A DNA stretch of 64,000 nt from Phlegmacium glaucopus (GCA_015039465.1 MU130372.1:359719-423718), one strand, 5' to 3'. Counted from the first letter of the stretch, positions 45,218 to 57,599 are shown. Notes: generated by a model from the sequence alone, not told the origin. A program made the numbers and translations.

Positions 45218-47635
45218 TTGAGTTGGTTTCTTGTCGTCATTGGACACAACTGCTTATTCTTTCCTTTAGATGCGTCGCCAACGGAGGAGGCACAGACTAG
45301 CTCCTTAGGGGAACCTTCAGCCAATATTACTTTGCCAATTTCATCAACCCTTGAAACTATTTCAGCCCCACAGTCCGCGCAATCCTTATCCACCTTTACC
45401 AGCCAAGCCATCTCCGCTACTTCTCCATTATCAACTGGCATCACTCAAACCCCTTTCACTTCTGAGACAGTAATGACTGAATCCGCGATCTCGACCACTC
45501 CTCCGTCATCATCCGCTTCTCCTATCACTCCGTGTTTGAGTCCAAGTTCGAGTTCGTTGACACTGCCAATGTCGAGTGTGGCTGTGGTCCCTCTCTCAAC
45601 TGTACGGCCACCATCACCATCGTGCACCATGTCCTACTCTGGCACTATAACTGTAGCGCCTGTGGATCCCACCCCAACCACTACCGACTCTACGATGAGA
45701 CCTGGCTCGACTCAATCGGGATTAGACACGACGCCGGCCATTATTTCGACTACATCTTCCACTCCATCCATTACTCCAGCTTCAACAACATTCCTTCCAA
45801 CATTCCCTTCTACAACATTCCTTCCACCAATACCTTCGTAGGTCACACCATCATATAAGTGTCGATGCAGTGCTCATAATATTATTTTTTATTCCAGGGC
45901 TTCCAGTTCCCTTACACGGAATGTCGTTTCTTATCCCTCCATCCCAGGTTCAGCTTCTTTGTTTTCTTCCTCTTCCTGTCGTACTTACTAGACCGTGTCC
46001 AACATAGCCATATCGATTAGTATCCCTGCTGATGACCCCACTGTCACTCCGACGAGTACATCAGTTAGTGACCAGACCATCACAGCCAACAGTACAGTCG
46101 GCACCGGTGTCTTAAGCACTGACACACCTCACAATGCTGGGTATGATTATCTCTTTTCTCGTTAGTTTCATTTTAACACTTGCATCTAGTTTCGCTCACC
46201 GGACTGGGGCTATAATTGGCGTTGGCATCGCCGGAACCTTCGGTCTCATCCTGATCGCCCTACTCATATTCTTTGCGTTCAAACGATACCAATCGAATCG
46301 CCTTGACTCATCTATGGATGGTTTCTTTGCCGTTTCTCATAATACTCCTTGGCGACCACCACTAGAAGAAGACGATCAAGAGAGATATTCGGCAGCCTAT
46401 GGACGTACTATGTCTCAGAATCCCAGGATTCCTGCTAGTCAAGGTCATGGTGGTGCAGGATTCTTCGGCGATCGTATTTCGGTTGAAGATGGTGGGGGTG
46501 GCAGTGTGGAGAGTGTAGACGCTAGTGGTGCTTTGCTGGTGAATTCAGCCCCTTTCGGAAGTCAGCCACGTATGCCCCCAGTCGGTCAGACTCTCCATGG
46601 CTCGACCAATTCGAGGGGTCCATCGACATCTCATAGCTACTCTTCCAATGGTAGTCATGACACCTCGCGGCCTTGGTGGAGCAATACCGAGCCTCTCAAT
46701 ATCAATAAGCGTAACTCTCAACCACCACCTCGCACTGTCGATTCGCATGTCTCAGCAGTCGGAAGCCGAAGCACAAGTTCATTAGGCTTGGGTGGCGGCT
46801 CCTTCTCTATCGGGTATCATAGTCCTGGATCCTCAGGAGAAGCCCTTATACCCAGGGGTAACACAAGGACAACTTCGATCATCGAACCGAGGCCTATCCA
46901 TAATCTCGACGGACGCAGACCGCCACCAACTGCTTTCCTGTTAAGACATGTTTCTAGCCTTAAATATGGCGCGCAGAAAGTACAACAACATCAAGAAGAA
47001 CAAAAAGAAGAACAAAAACAGCAGGATCGTGCAGATAAAAGTATCTCGCAAGCTATCTTGGCTCGTATACGTGCTAGTCGAGCACCAAGCACGGTGAAAG
47101 CGTACTCTCAAAGTACGACGATAAGATCTGAAGAGTCATCTCGAGCACCATCATATACATATTCTCCTTCCCTTCTCAATCCTCCTATATCTATACCTCA
47201 GACCCTTCCAAATCCTCACCTTCCCCCTGGTGCCACTGGAAACAGTTATACTCCTGATAATACGTTCAATCAATATCCTCATCATCGTCAGGGAGTAGGT
47301 GATACTTCTGAAGGACTTCTTTGGCCTGGCGTTAGCTTATCTTACGCACCTTCACCTGCACCCACGGATGATTTGAGTATGGTTGAAGGGTTATTGCATC
47401 CACGGTTGGGGACGGTTTTGGCTCGATCACAACAAGCAAGTACTGCAAGTCTTCGAGATCATGAAGATTATTCTCGACCGATCAATGGGGTATGTTTGCT
47501 CTGTTACTTTTTCATTTTCGGGCTGTTTAAACTAATCTGTTATCTTAGCTTGTTAATAATCATATTCGAAGTACGACTACTTTTGACACGCAGGATACCG
47601 TGGATTCGGATGAAGGAGTTGGAAGGGCAATTTAG
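45218..47635 (+). CDS. Ser/Thr-rich single-pass membrane protein (sensor- or mucin-like)
   Basis: An N-terminal Ser/Thr/Pro-rich region (45260-46140), likely heavily O-glycosylated and extracellular, leads to one hydrophobic segment (AIIGVGIAGTFGLILIALLIFFAF, about 46209-46280) and a basic stop-transfer (KRYQSNR). A ~430-residue disordered Ser/Pro-rich cytoplasmic tail follows. Readable introns: 45838-45897, 46141-46189 and 47490-47548; the last one replaces the hydrophobic read-through with LVNNHIRSTTTFDTQD and a stop at 47635. One in-frame TAG at 45989-45991 is not removed by any junction I could phase, so the model between 45898 and 46140 is incomplete. The 5' end is also uncertain: 45218 is only the first ATG of the open frame. 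Layout recalls wall-stress sensors, but no WSC domain is visible. Confidence 0.6.
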
Positions 47636-47639
47636 ACTC

Positions 47640-48700
47640 AATTGAATTTGTAATTTTTTTTTGCTTTCCGTTTTACTCTCGTGCTTTGTTGTTTCGTTTT
47701 TGACGATTGATACGATTGTTTGCCCTTTTATACAATATTGTGAACGAATTAATGTACATATAGATGTTAGCTTTGTCTATCGACAGTCAATTTTGTATCT
47801 CTAGCTTGACAAAAAGATTTGGTCACGTATAAACGCTCCCACGCTCTCTTTTCTTGAGTCTCTTTGGTATCTCCTGACCTACATTGGACTCAGGAGACTT
47901 ACGATCAGTTTGAAGAATGAGAATTGAGGCCTGTGGTCTGAAGCTTGAGTTTGAAGACGATGTCAACCTAGATCCAACTGACGACCCTCGGAACTTCAAC
48001 GTGCTAGTTACACTACGTGCAACGACTGGTGAAGGTTTAATCAAGTTCAGTCCAAATTCACGAGCCGCCCGATCGTTTTACACTTGGAGAGAGTTCTAAA
48101 CGAGGTCGACATTACTTTTTCGTCTTGATTTGGTCCACCAGGTTCAGCATGTGCAGCATCTGCGCAATACATATCATATTACAACCTCCTGGTATGACCT
48201 AGGTTATCCTCAAAAAATTTCCGAGTGTTCCTAACTCCTAATGCTTTTACTCTCAGATCTCAACTTCATTGATCATTTCATGATTCGATTGTTCTCCAAC
48301 AACCCAATGATGATTTGCATATGTGTAAATGATATTCACTTGCCAACGGAGCGCTCTATCCATTGCTCCACTCCTATCTATGATGGTGAGCGAAATTGTT
48401 TATGTCGTATCGCATATGATGGGAGGTTCAGCCTGAGGACGATCCCATACGTCAAAGTGGCTGCAGATGGCGTTCAGCCTTGACTAATTGCTGCAATTCC
48501 TGGCGCATTTTTAGTCGATTCTACACTATGTTCCCAACTGAATACTAGGAGCAACGTTTAACAAACTCATTGGTTTGCGTAATGATTTCGCTTCCTTTTA
48601 CAGCTGCGAACAGCAATATTTGTATTTTCTTTTTCTTTTCTTGTGTCTCGTCATGATTATGCTAATAAAGTGTATGATGTACAGCTTCTCCCCTGATAAA
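47640..48700. other. Downstream intergenic region
   Basis: Short frames at 47917-48099 and 48241-48483 have no recognisable domain. From about 48500 the DNA becomes AT-rich and repeat-like. Confidence 0.4.
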
Positions 48701-49269
48701 TAATCCTCCAAAAGATGGTTAATGACACAAGCGACTGTCCATATTGTGAAGATATCATCTGGGGAACAGTTGGATCAATGTATGAAACTGATATGATCCA
48801 TGCTGTCTCTGAACCATGTCTAATTAATTAGGTTTCTGCTAGCTGGGGTGAAGACAGTAAGATCAATATTTATTTTGTGATTGTGTTTTCAAGCTATCTT
48901 TGTGATTTGCCATACTTTTCTGAGATTTTTAAAAACCCAGCCAGAGATGCAAAGAACTAGCCAAAGCTAAGTCCCTGTTCAGTGTTTTCTGATGTTTGAG
49001 CCAAAGATACAGCTCTAGCTAAATTTGCCAACCTGTGGCATGTCTTAGGTGCTGATCAGCTTGTTGGCTTTAGCCAATACTAGCTATGAGCCAAAGCTAT
49101 AGCAATGCTAGGCACTATTAATAAAAATATGACCTAAAAATAGTAATTATAGATCAGTGGAGCTTGATCCAGCCTCTGTAGTTGAGGCTGTGACTTTTCT
49201 TTCTTTCTGGGAAGCTGCAGCTTATCATATCTGAGACTTGGCTTGACTTGGCTTTAGCTGATGCCAGCT

Positions 49270-49700
49270 TGAAAGGTGGTTTATTCCACCTACACTAAGA
49301 GCCAAGGAAAGAAACAAGGATCACAGTATATTCTGAGAGACTAAGAAATTGTTGAAATAAGCTTAGTGATCAACATATTAAGCCATCGAAAATAACACTA
49401 TGATTTCGCGTTTGACCTCGGTGAGCTTGTGAGGCAAACGGATAGGTAGTTACAATAAAATCTACCTACTTTATATACTCAGTAAGACAAAGGAGTAAAC
49501 TACAAAGAAACAATAAGAACACCGAATATAGAAATCTCGGTGGCACCATTGTGCATGCTCATACGAGATCCGGAATTTCAACAGAAATGATACAATTAGG
49601 TACAAGATGATAGTAAAAGAGAAGAAGAGAGTGAAGAAAGATGCTATTGATTATCTATATATAGTACTGACCAATAATTATTTGTAATCCTAGGATTACA
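49270..49700. mobile_element. Solo LTR, family C, carrying a nested LTR
   Basis: It begins TGAAAGGTGGTTTATTCCACC and ends AATCCTAGGATTACA, with perfect 5-bp duplication CAGCT at 49265-49269 and 49701-49705. Without the nested element it is about 190 bp, like the copy at 32773-32955. Confidence 0.92.
49350..49583. mobile_element. Nested solo LTR, family D (234 bp)
   Basis: Ends are TGTTGAAATAAGC and GGAATTTCAACA (inverted repeats). A perfect 5-bp duplication GAAAT lies at 49345-49349 and 49584-49588. It sits inside the family C LTR, so it is the younger insertion. Confidence 0.92.
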
Positions 49701-49845
49701 CAGCTATGACTACAAATGAGTTTCAGGTTGTTGTTGGAATTATTTAGTTGTGCACTAATTGCATTGTATTGCGTCATTATTGCATAGTAGGTATGACCAA
49801 TAGTGGATATATCCTGTAGATTATTATTGTATGTACAGCCACAAG

Positions 49846-50371
49846 CATCAGGAAGACATCCAAAAGTTTCCATGTTTTCAGGTGTTTTCAAAGGTTTCCA
49901 GGTTTCCAGAAACCTGGAAACCTGGAAACTCCAAAGCCTCAATAAATTTTTTAATATATATTAAATTATGTAATAGGTAATTATGCAAATTGAACAAATG
50001 GTGATGGGAGATTGAGTTCAAGGTGGAGGCCTTTATATATATAAGGGCCTCAGGGTTCAAAGTTGGCTAGAAGATTCCAGCCAATGAACCCTTGAAGCCA
50101 TTTACACATATATAAAGGCCCTCACTTTGCACTGAATCCCCCCACTAGTCATTGTTTAATTTACATAATTAGTTTAAATGTATAATATGAATATTATGTA
50201 GGTTTATGAGTTTCCAGAGGTTTCCAGGTTTCCAGAGGTTTCCATAGACAGATTTTTTAAGAGGTTTCTGCAAAAAGGGACATAAGTTTCCAGATGTTGA
50301 AGTTTTAAAGGTTTTCTGGAGGTTTTTGAGGTTGTGGAAACCTCAGAAACTTTTTGGACATCTTCCTGATG
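49846..50371. mobile_element. Foldback/MITE element with CATCAGGAAGA ends
   Basis: Left CATCAGGAAGACATCCAAAA and right end (complement CATCAGGAAGATGTCCAAAA) are inverted repeats. Internally there are a perfect 15-bp-arm hairpin around AGGTTTCCAGGTTTC (about 49895-49926) and a second hairpin at about 50010-50140 around GGCCTTTATATATA. No coding frame, and no clear target duplication. Confidence 0.7.
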
Positions 50372-50390
50372 AGTGTAGTAGTATAAAGGC

Positions 50391-50681
50391 TAGGGATTGT
50401 TGTGGGTAACCCCAGGGTAACTTGGCATGAACCTGTACCCCACCCACTGTTTACCCATCAAAATGAGCCCAAAAACACCCAAAACAGCCCAGAAATAAGG
50501 GAGATATGTACTAAATGATAGTTACTATTGTTTTGGTCATATCTCCTCCAATTTTTATCTGTTTTGAATGATCTAGGGCTCATTCTGTAGGTGGCGGGTA
50601 CAGAAATCCGTGCCCATACCTGTACACCATTGTACCCTACCCACCAACCCGCAGGGGTTGAAAAACCCGTGGCAATCCCTA
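50391..50681. mobile_element. hAT-like MITE (291 bp)
   Basis: Ends TAGGGATTG and CAATCCCTA with imperfect extension (GTGGGT/ACCCGT), flanked by ATAAAGGC (50383-50390) and ATCAAGGC (50682-50689), an 8-bp duplication with one mismatch. Non-coding. Confidence 0.85.
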
Positions 50682-51109
50682 ATCAAGGCAAACCTTTGAG
50701 GAGGGGACTCCTCATCAGTTTGTACCAATACTAGCACATACCCCCACCCTCATTGAGACACCTAAGCATTTAAGTGTTCCAACAAGTTTAGTTCTGCAAA
50801 TCAACACCCCAAATTTCAACAGTTGTAGCTGCAGCAACACTAAGTCTGTTGAATATTTTCAAGCATCAGAACAGCCCTTCCTGATTAGGAATGATTAGTA
50901 AGCATGATAGGATATGAGTAGTAGGCTACTAGTAGCAGTACTGTACCATTTTACTCACTCATTTGCAAGGTGCTAGACCCAGGCTGGCCAAACATGAACT
51001 ATATTATCAACTACTTCATCACTGAGTTTAATAAATTCCATCAAAGTTGAAGTAGTGCAAATGGACTCTGAGAGAATACATGGAGAGTGTAAGGACTCAG
51101 TTGTCAGAC

Positions 51110-51370
51110 TGGACTGGACTGCAATAGACCAGTTTCTTGTGGTCCAGTTTGGTTTTATTAGGGATGCCAAAGTTTGGTTCTGAACCAGTCCAGAGAACCA
51201 GAACCAACTGAACTGAACCATGTTTCTGGTTCAGTTCTGGTTCTGGTTCAGCCTCAGCCATCTGGTTCTGGTTCTGGTTCTTGATTGGCCAGAAATATGA
51301 GAACCAGTTCCAAACCAGTTCAGAACTGGTTTGAACCATTCTGAACCACTATATCCCAAGGCAAACATTT
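51110..51370. repeat. GGTTCT/GAACCA-rich simple repeat tract
   Basis: Dense alternation of GGTTCTGGTTC and its complement GAACCAGAACC creates multiple hairpins. It may be the core of another TIR element (TTAGGGATGCC at left, ATATCCCAA at right), but the ends are weak. Confidence 0.6.
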
Positions 51371-51468
51371 AAGTAATATATTTACTTATTTGCATTATTT
51401 TACAGGTTAAATGGCACATTGTACCTGTATCTGTAATGAAAATATTTATTCAAGTTACCAACACCATA

Positions 51469-52811
51469 CAGTCATTCATAGGGCTGCCAACCGTCCCGTC
51501 CACGGGGACGGCCGTCTAAAATCAACCCAGTGACGGGTGACGGTCCGTGTACAGACGGCCGTCTTTTTTGAAATCCAAAGGTCGGTCGGGTCGGGTACGG
51601 TATAAAGACGGCCGTGACGGCCGTACACGGTAAAACAAGGAGAAAATTCATTTTACTTGAAATATTCGCACAGTTAAAAATGTCTACAAAGCTACAGAAT
51701 ATGTAATCTGGAATAAAAATTCTATGAAACCCACAATTAAGCTGGTTGATGACCAAATTGTTGGGACTGAAGCCAAATATTTAATTTAATTTATATTTAA
51801 TTTGTTTTTTAGCACTAATAATTGGTGTAAATAGGTCGGAGAATAGCTCCCCTGACTTCCCAGATTTATTTGAGAGGGAAATATTAACACGATTTTTGAA
51901 TAAATTGACTTTTTTTGCATTTCTCGTTCAGTATACACCCGCTACCCGTGTACGGCCGTCCACGGCCGTCTTGAGACGGGTAAAGACGGTTCACGGACCG
52001 TTGAAACACGGCCGTGAATATTCAAGTTTTGAATCTCGTCGGGTCGGCATCCGTCACCGTGAGACGGTACCCGTGAACCGTCCAGGACGGGGCCGGTTGG
52101 CAGCCCTAGTCATTCACCGGTCAATGAGTTGTACCACTCAATGGGTCAAACTAATTTTATGGGCTCAGTTTTGAAGTAATTATCTTAATTCCTTTTGTGT
52201 TACCTTTGGATATATTATACCTACTCTAATCCAAAATTTCTAAGCTCTGTATTATTTTGATGTCTTGACACACATAGATAGGTATCAAAGTGGCCCAGAA
52301 GTAAATTTATATTCTTGGATCTCTGGCCTAAATCTTGCGAAAGTGCCAGTTTTTGGAGATAATATGGTATATTATCTAATAGGGGGCAAGATAGAAGTAT
52401 TTTAAGCTTCACCTGATGTTCCAGGAAACTAGAACCAACTGAAAGGATGAAATTGTGCTTGAAATGGATAAGCAGATAAGAATAGTCACATTGTGTCACA
52501 ATTGCAATTTTTGGAATCTGCAAAGTAATGCTCGACAACACACACAAATGACTAAGTAGAATGTCTACATTAGGCCAGTGTGACATCTGCCTCATTGACT
52601 GGTTTTGCTCTCATAACACATTGCAACACTGATAAGAGGTGATGTGTTATTCAAAAACTGAAATTCAAGGTTGTAAGTAGGTATTATATATTCTACAATG
52701 TGTTTCAGTTGGTTGGTCAGTTCAAATTCTGTATATCCTGGATATTAACTCTTTCTAAGACATATATTTATTTGGGTGCCTCATTGACTGGTATTGACTG
52801 GTGAATGACTG
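51469..52811. mobile_element. TA-flanked (Tc1/mariner-like) element with a nested hAT MITE
   Basis: Outer ends are CAGTCATTCACC and GGTGAATGACTG, and the longer inverted repeats include GTCAATGAG. TA flanks both ends (51467-51468, 52812-52813). Without the nested element it is about 705 bp, with no recognisable transposase. Class is inference from the CAGT start and TA target. Confidence 0.75.
51479..52108. mobile_element. hAT-like GC-rich MITE (630 bp) inside the TIR of another element
   Basis: Ends TAGGGCTGCCAACCG and CGGTTGGCAGCCCTA, with perfect 8-bp duplication GTCATTCA at 51471-51478 and 52109-52116. Many ACGGCCGT-type subterminal repeats occur near both ends. CpG-rich in an AT-rich neighbourhood. 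No coding frame. Confidence 0.93.
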
Positions 52812-53029
52812 TATATTTCCAATCAGAAGTACATCATTTTTTGGTCTGGCATAGTACATAATCAATAATATGTCTCATTCACTTTAAAACTTCAGGTTTT
52901 ATTAATATTAATATACTCCTATTGCAAGAATCCAATTCAAAGTTGGCAAAATAATTTAGTAGTATTTTTTCTTTTCATCTTTACTTTTAGTGATGTCATA
53001 GTTATAACACCAATACTACAAACTTCTGG

Positions 53030-53157
53030 CCTCAACTTTTAAGATATACTTATTTCTAGGATGAAGGGAGAGTGGTAGTGATACTATCATAGAGAAGGTG
53101 AATGTATGCACATACTAAGCTGACCATAGAGATGGACACAATGAGTGTCCCCTAACA
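53030..53157. repeat. 3' fragment of family B LTR
   Basis: Sequence ending CACAATGAGTGTCCCCTAACA matches the end of the LTR at 4242-4568 (CACAATGAGTGTCCCCTGACA), with similarity extending about 80 bp inward. The left end is lost. Confidence 0.7.
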
Positions 53158-53318
53158 CACCTAGCATATAACCCAAACCCATAAAGTCACCATATGGTAA
53201 GGTGTAATACATAACTCTTCACCATGACACACTCATTCAATATCACTGTTCAGGAAAAGGTAGGTAGTGTTCCTATGCTAATAGGAAGGATGTGGGTAAC
53301 TTTTAGTTGTAGGAGCCA

Positions 53319-53712
53319 TGTTGGGAACACAAAAGATCCCCTTACATTATGCTAGTGGGAATATTCAACTGCAGTCAGGGTACACCCTCTTTCCCTACAT
53401 CATTCCTCCCACTCCTGGAACCTTTTCATTTTATATAACTTTGGAAACCAATTGTATCCCTACTACATATTTGTAAATGAATAATTATTATTGGCCATAT
53501 TTAATTATTGTTGGATCTCACCATATCAACTTACATTTTAATTCCTCACCAGGGACCCTTATCCTTTTCTCTTGGGATCCTCTCTGAGGTGAGTGTTATT
53601 TAATACTCTTACTTTCATAATACATTTAACTTTGGATATCCTGCAAGCTTCAGGACTTAGCTCCTATTGCACTAACCTCTGGAAATGTTCTGGAATTGCA
53701 GTTGGCCCTACA
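53319..53712 (+). repeat. Diverged relative of the 413-bp LTR
   Basis: Shares the order of landmarks with that LTR: an AGGGA-C-CCTTATCCTTTTCTC block, TTTAACTTTGGAT followed by CCTGC, and GCAGTTGGCCCTACA at the end, but with many substitutions. Start at TGTTGGGAACAC is likely; no target duplication found. Confidence 0.5.
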
Positions 53713-54866
53713 ATGGTGGTCTAATATTAAACTCCAAAGGGTGTCCAATGAGATCAGCTGAGTTTAGTATTCAAATATGGAAGTATTCAAATATGGAAGT
53801 ATTCCAATGAAATGATGCTAGTTTAATATTCAACTCTGGAGATTTTCCCTCTGTTACCTAGCTTTTCAACAAAAATGGTTACAGTAGGTCTAGTCTAGTT
53901 ATTAGACCTAACTGCATTTTGAAAGACTACATGGGTTGTCTATTATTCTGCTCTTCTGTAATGAGCCTTATACAACTCCCCTCACAGTTGAATATTTACT
54001 AAGATGAGCTCAGACACCTTGAGAGTTCAATAAAAGACTCACACATTGTGGTTGGTACTATATTATATATTGTTTATTCATTAGTACTTTCATCTGAAAT
54101 TTAATAGCAACCCCCTTGATATCTTGGCTGATTCATCCCTTTGCTACTGGAATACTAACCCCTTGAGTCATGGTACATCCAATGTTCACTGTGAGACCAG
54201 GGGGGTTGTAAATAACAACCCCAGATTCCATCAAAAAGAATCATAATTTCCAGCAATTTTTGGTGAATTTCCACCAATTTGTGGTGGAACCAATGCCATT
54301 AATTACATTAGTTTGTTATGTAATTTTTAACCTTAAATATAAAATTACAATGGTAAACAGTGGATAAAACACCAATTAACGTTGTGTGGGGTTGGAATTG
54401 CTGGTGATATATTAAAGATTCATGACCCCAAAAGGGTGGAATTTAGGGTTGGAATTTCTGATGGTTGTAGTGATGAAATTTTCACACTTAACATTGATTT
54501 TTTTGATTTTAGATGGTGTAGATAGATAAAAACTAGATGAAAATTTCCGAATGTTTAGATATTAAAAAATCTTAACCAATGTGATTTCTCAAGTGTTTGG
54601 GTACAAAAAAACATTCATTATCAGTGTAAATAAAGAAAGATTCAGATGTGATTTTCCAAATAACTAGTGGTATTTCCTGAGTGTTTAGGTATAAAGAAAC
54701 ATTCATTGCTAGTGTATATAGAGAAACTTTGATGTGATTTTCCTGAATGTTTAGGTGTAAAAACCATGATTTATGAGCATGAATAATGACAGTACCTAAA
54801 GGGTTGTCAATCCTTTTTTTTGGAATACTTCCTCTTCGGCAGTGCTCTTTTCATCAATGGTGCTGA
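53713..54866. other. AT-rich intergenic DNA
   Basis: No gene-like frame. A tandem echo around 54540-54760 repeats GAATGTTTAGGTATAAA-like segments about every 100 bp. Confidence 0.45.
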
Positions 54867-55331
54867 TCAACTGGCCACCTGATCACCCCCACCCCCATCC
54901 ACTTTCTTCCTCTTCCCTGCTGCTCTGGTGGTGGTGGTGGTTGCCGGTTCATCATCATGGGTCACCTTTCTCTTCTTGGTTCCGGCTAATCCAGTAGCGG
55001 CCGCCTGCTCGACACTGCAACTTCCTTCCCCATTCCTTCCCTCATCATCCTTCCCTCCAAACTCCTCAATATCATCCCCATCCATGTCATGCCCACCCTC
55101 ATTCTCGTTCCCATCCTCCTTGCTGATCCCATTCTTGTCAATCCTCTCCGGCATGTACATGCTATCCCAGTCACTGTCATTTCCCTCCTTCTCAATCTCA
55201 CTCTCTTTCTCACCCTCATCCACCTTCTCACCCTCACCCTCCTCCAACTCTTCTCCATCATCCTGGTTATATTGATCTGAGGATGTGATGTGCTGTTTAT
55301 AGCAGGGCTGGTTTTTGAGCATTGACTTCAT
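54867..55331 (-). CDS. Acidic low-complexity ORF, possible repeat-derived protein
   Basis: A 154-residue frame that is Glu/Asp-rich (EELEEGEGEKVDEGEKESE) and ends with basic clusters (TKKRKVTHDD, AGKRKKVDGG) resembling nuclear localisation signals. No fold is recognised. Such acidic-plus-basic frames occur in host chromatin proteins and in transposon accessory proteins. It may be a fragment of a larger gene. Confidence 0.35.
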   Translation of the reverse strand: MKSMLKNQPCYKQHITSSDQYNQDDGEELEEGEGEKVDEGEKESEIEKEGNDSDWDSMYMPERIDKNGISKEDGNENEGGHDMDGDDIEEFGGKDDEGRNGEGSCSVEQAAATGLAGTKKRKVTHDDEPATTTTTRAAGKRKKVDGGGGDQVAS

Positions 55332-55394
55332 TATTTCGAGTGTAGCCCAGTTTCCTTTGTAGTGTTGATAGGATCCATATAGCCTCTAGGTTCG

Positions 55395-57546
55395 TAAACA
55401 GGTTATTTTCATGGTTTAACAACTTTGCAGACACTTGCGGATATCTTGTGGTTACCATTATCACATGCACCCTCGCCTGCGGTTGTCAGTAACCCTCGCA
55501 TATCCTACAATATCACCGGCTCTTCGCACATGTCTCACACATCACTTATATGACCCTCATAACTATCCAAAGCACCCTCATTCCTCTTTGCACCTCATAC
55601 TTCAACATATCTACAGCTCTCACTAGCCGCAGTGGACTTAGCCATATTCACACCTTCGCACAGCCACTATCTAATCTCGCGGTCTTTCATGGTTCGCATA
55701 CGCATTCCTTACCTCTCCGTCTATCCCTTGCACTAGTTTTATTATGGTCCATGTTATCTTGTATCTACTTTCTTTCATCTTTCCATATACATATATATTT
55801 TTATCATTCTTTCGAAACAGGAGGTCATTCAACTGACCTCCTTACTCATCACCTTTATTTTTACTTTATCTCCTATTCCTTCATTACCAAACTACTGGGC
55901 CCATGTGACTTTGCATTAGCTCAATTTTTACATTACTGTTTTGCATATCCGCACCTGGTTAGTTTATTACTCTTGTATTAAGTACCTGTAGCAAGTAGGA
56001 GGCCAGGTGAACAAGAGATGGCCAGAGTTTTGATCCCATAAACTTTGCAGTGACGTTCTAAGTCAAATAGTCTCATTCCTTAAGCTACTTCGCGTACTTC
56101 ACTACTGTTTGCGAACTTCGCTATCTTTGTGGTTTACTCTCCTTGTATATTTCAATACCATGAACTCTTCTAAACTCTATCGAGGAAATCTACATTAACC
56201 CCACAAACTGCTTTACTACTTGCGGTGATATGATTTAATTTGTAGTTCTAAGATTACTGCTGTTTAAGGAAATGTTCACAACAAATCCAACAACCAGCAA
56301 CCAATAACAAATTTCTGTATTAAGCAAGTTGGGGTTTCCTTGAAAGTATAACCAGTATACTCTTGAATAAACTTCAAAATACAGGTTTAAAGTCCAATCC
56401 TTTTTGGACTATCTTTTCCAATCTGTCTCTTTTCTTTTCTCTCTTCTTTTCCTTTCTGACCAGTGTTTAAAGTCCAATTTCTCAGACTATATGAAATTGT
56501 GATTTGATAGACAAAGATAATTCCCTTTTTGGGGTTCAATAGTCTTTGTTTATATGATAACCCAATTTGGATGAACATAGACAAGTCCCTTTAGGATTTA
56601 ATATTCTATGAACAGTTCCAAAAACAAATGATTTAAAGTCCCACAGGCAGACTATGAAGCATCTTTATAGTACAAGGATTTCTCCTCAGACTCTGACAAA
56701 GGATGTTAATATCCTTGCTCCCAAGACAAGTCCCTATAGGATTTAATATTCTTGGTTTAAACAGAACAAAGGTAAGTCCCTTTAGGATTTAATACCCTTT
56801 GAACTGAGTGAAGCAAAGCAAGTCCACTTGTAAGTTCTTTCTAACTTGTGCCAATTCACAGTGGTGAAATTTGGGAAAGAAAGAATGAGTGCAAATTCAC
56901 TAATTTTACTGGTACTTTCTGGCTACCTTTATAAATAAATGAGAAACAATATTAAGTAAGAGTTTGTGGTGTCATGTCTATGTTTTATGATTACTGATGC
57001 TGTTTTATGATGTCAAGTCTTGTTTTTGGATGATAAATCCTTGTTGTATGATGTCAAGTCTTGTTTCTAGATGACTGAGCATTGTTTTGTGATGTCATAT
57101 GTCTCATGACATCATAAATGTCACAAAGTGTTTCACTGTTTCAGGAACTTTATTGATGTTTACTGATATTGTCCTAGGACTTGTATGACAAATTCCTTCA
57201 CAGTTGTAGACTCGATAGTTACTTTAGATTGCAAGTTGTTCATTTGACCATTATGGATTTTTGTATGGTTATAGTCTGAACTTTTTGTAGTGTTATTTTA
57301 CAGTATGATAAATAGATCAATTCAGATCATAGTTATCTGCTGATTTAACATTCAAGACTTTGCAATTTCCAGTTTAATCAACAAGTGTAGTCAACACTTT
57401 TGACCCTTACACTATCAATTTGTAGATTAATTCATGGTTGGTTTATTGATCTTTTTGATTCAATTGAAGGATAATATTATGAAAAATCCATAGGTATTCA
57501 GTTTTCAGTCCTATCAGCGGTCTGATCCCACCGCAGGTACATCAGC
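55395..57546 (+). repeat. Dispersed repeat R1, copy 1, with a large insertion
   Basis: Shares its start (GTAAACA ... T-T-GC-rich TTGCGG units), centre (TTACTCATCACCTTTATTTTTA, near 55843), CATGTGACT, and end (CCACCGCAGGTACATCAGC) with copy 2 at 60216-60951. It is interrupted at 56226-57516. The nature of R1 is unknown. Confidence 0.75.
56226..57516. mobile_element. 1.29-kb insertion in R1 with TGATA...TATCA ends
   Basis: R1 copy 2 reads continuously through this point (CTTGCGGTCTG...). In copy 1 an extra segment starts TGATATGATT and ends CCTATCA, flanked by GCGG on both sides (56222-56225, 57517-57520). TG...CA ends suggest an LTR-type element. It contains repeats of AAGTCCCTTTAGGATTTAAT (about 56580-56800) and a TGATGTCAAGTCTTGTTT minisatellite (about 56990-57100). 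No open frame. Confidence 0.7.
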
Positions 57547-57599
57547 GTTGTAAGTGCTTATTCCTAGAAATCGCCTTTGTAATGTGTAGTAAGTAATAG

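Noticed and set aside
45532..45858. Alternative plus frame rich in Cys/His/Tyr
   Set aside because: It is an out-of-phase reading of the Ser/Thr-rich exon of the membrane protein.
52221..52595. Minus-strand 124-residue frame as a transposase
   Set aside because: It lies in the TA-flanked element but shows no DDE/D motif or DNA-binding domain; likely chance in AT-rich DNA.
54928..55275. Plus-strand Ser/Pro-rich frame
   Set aside because: It is the shadow of the acidic minus-strand frame at 55331-54867, which has more protein-like composition and NLS-type basic clusters.
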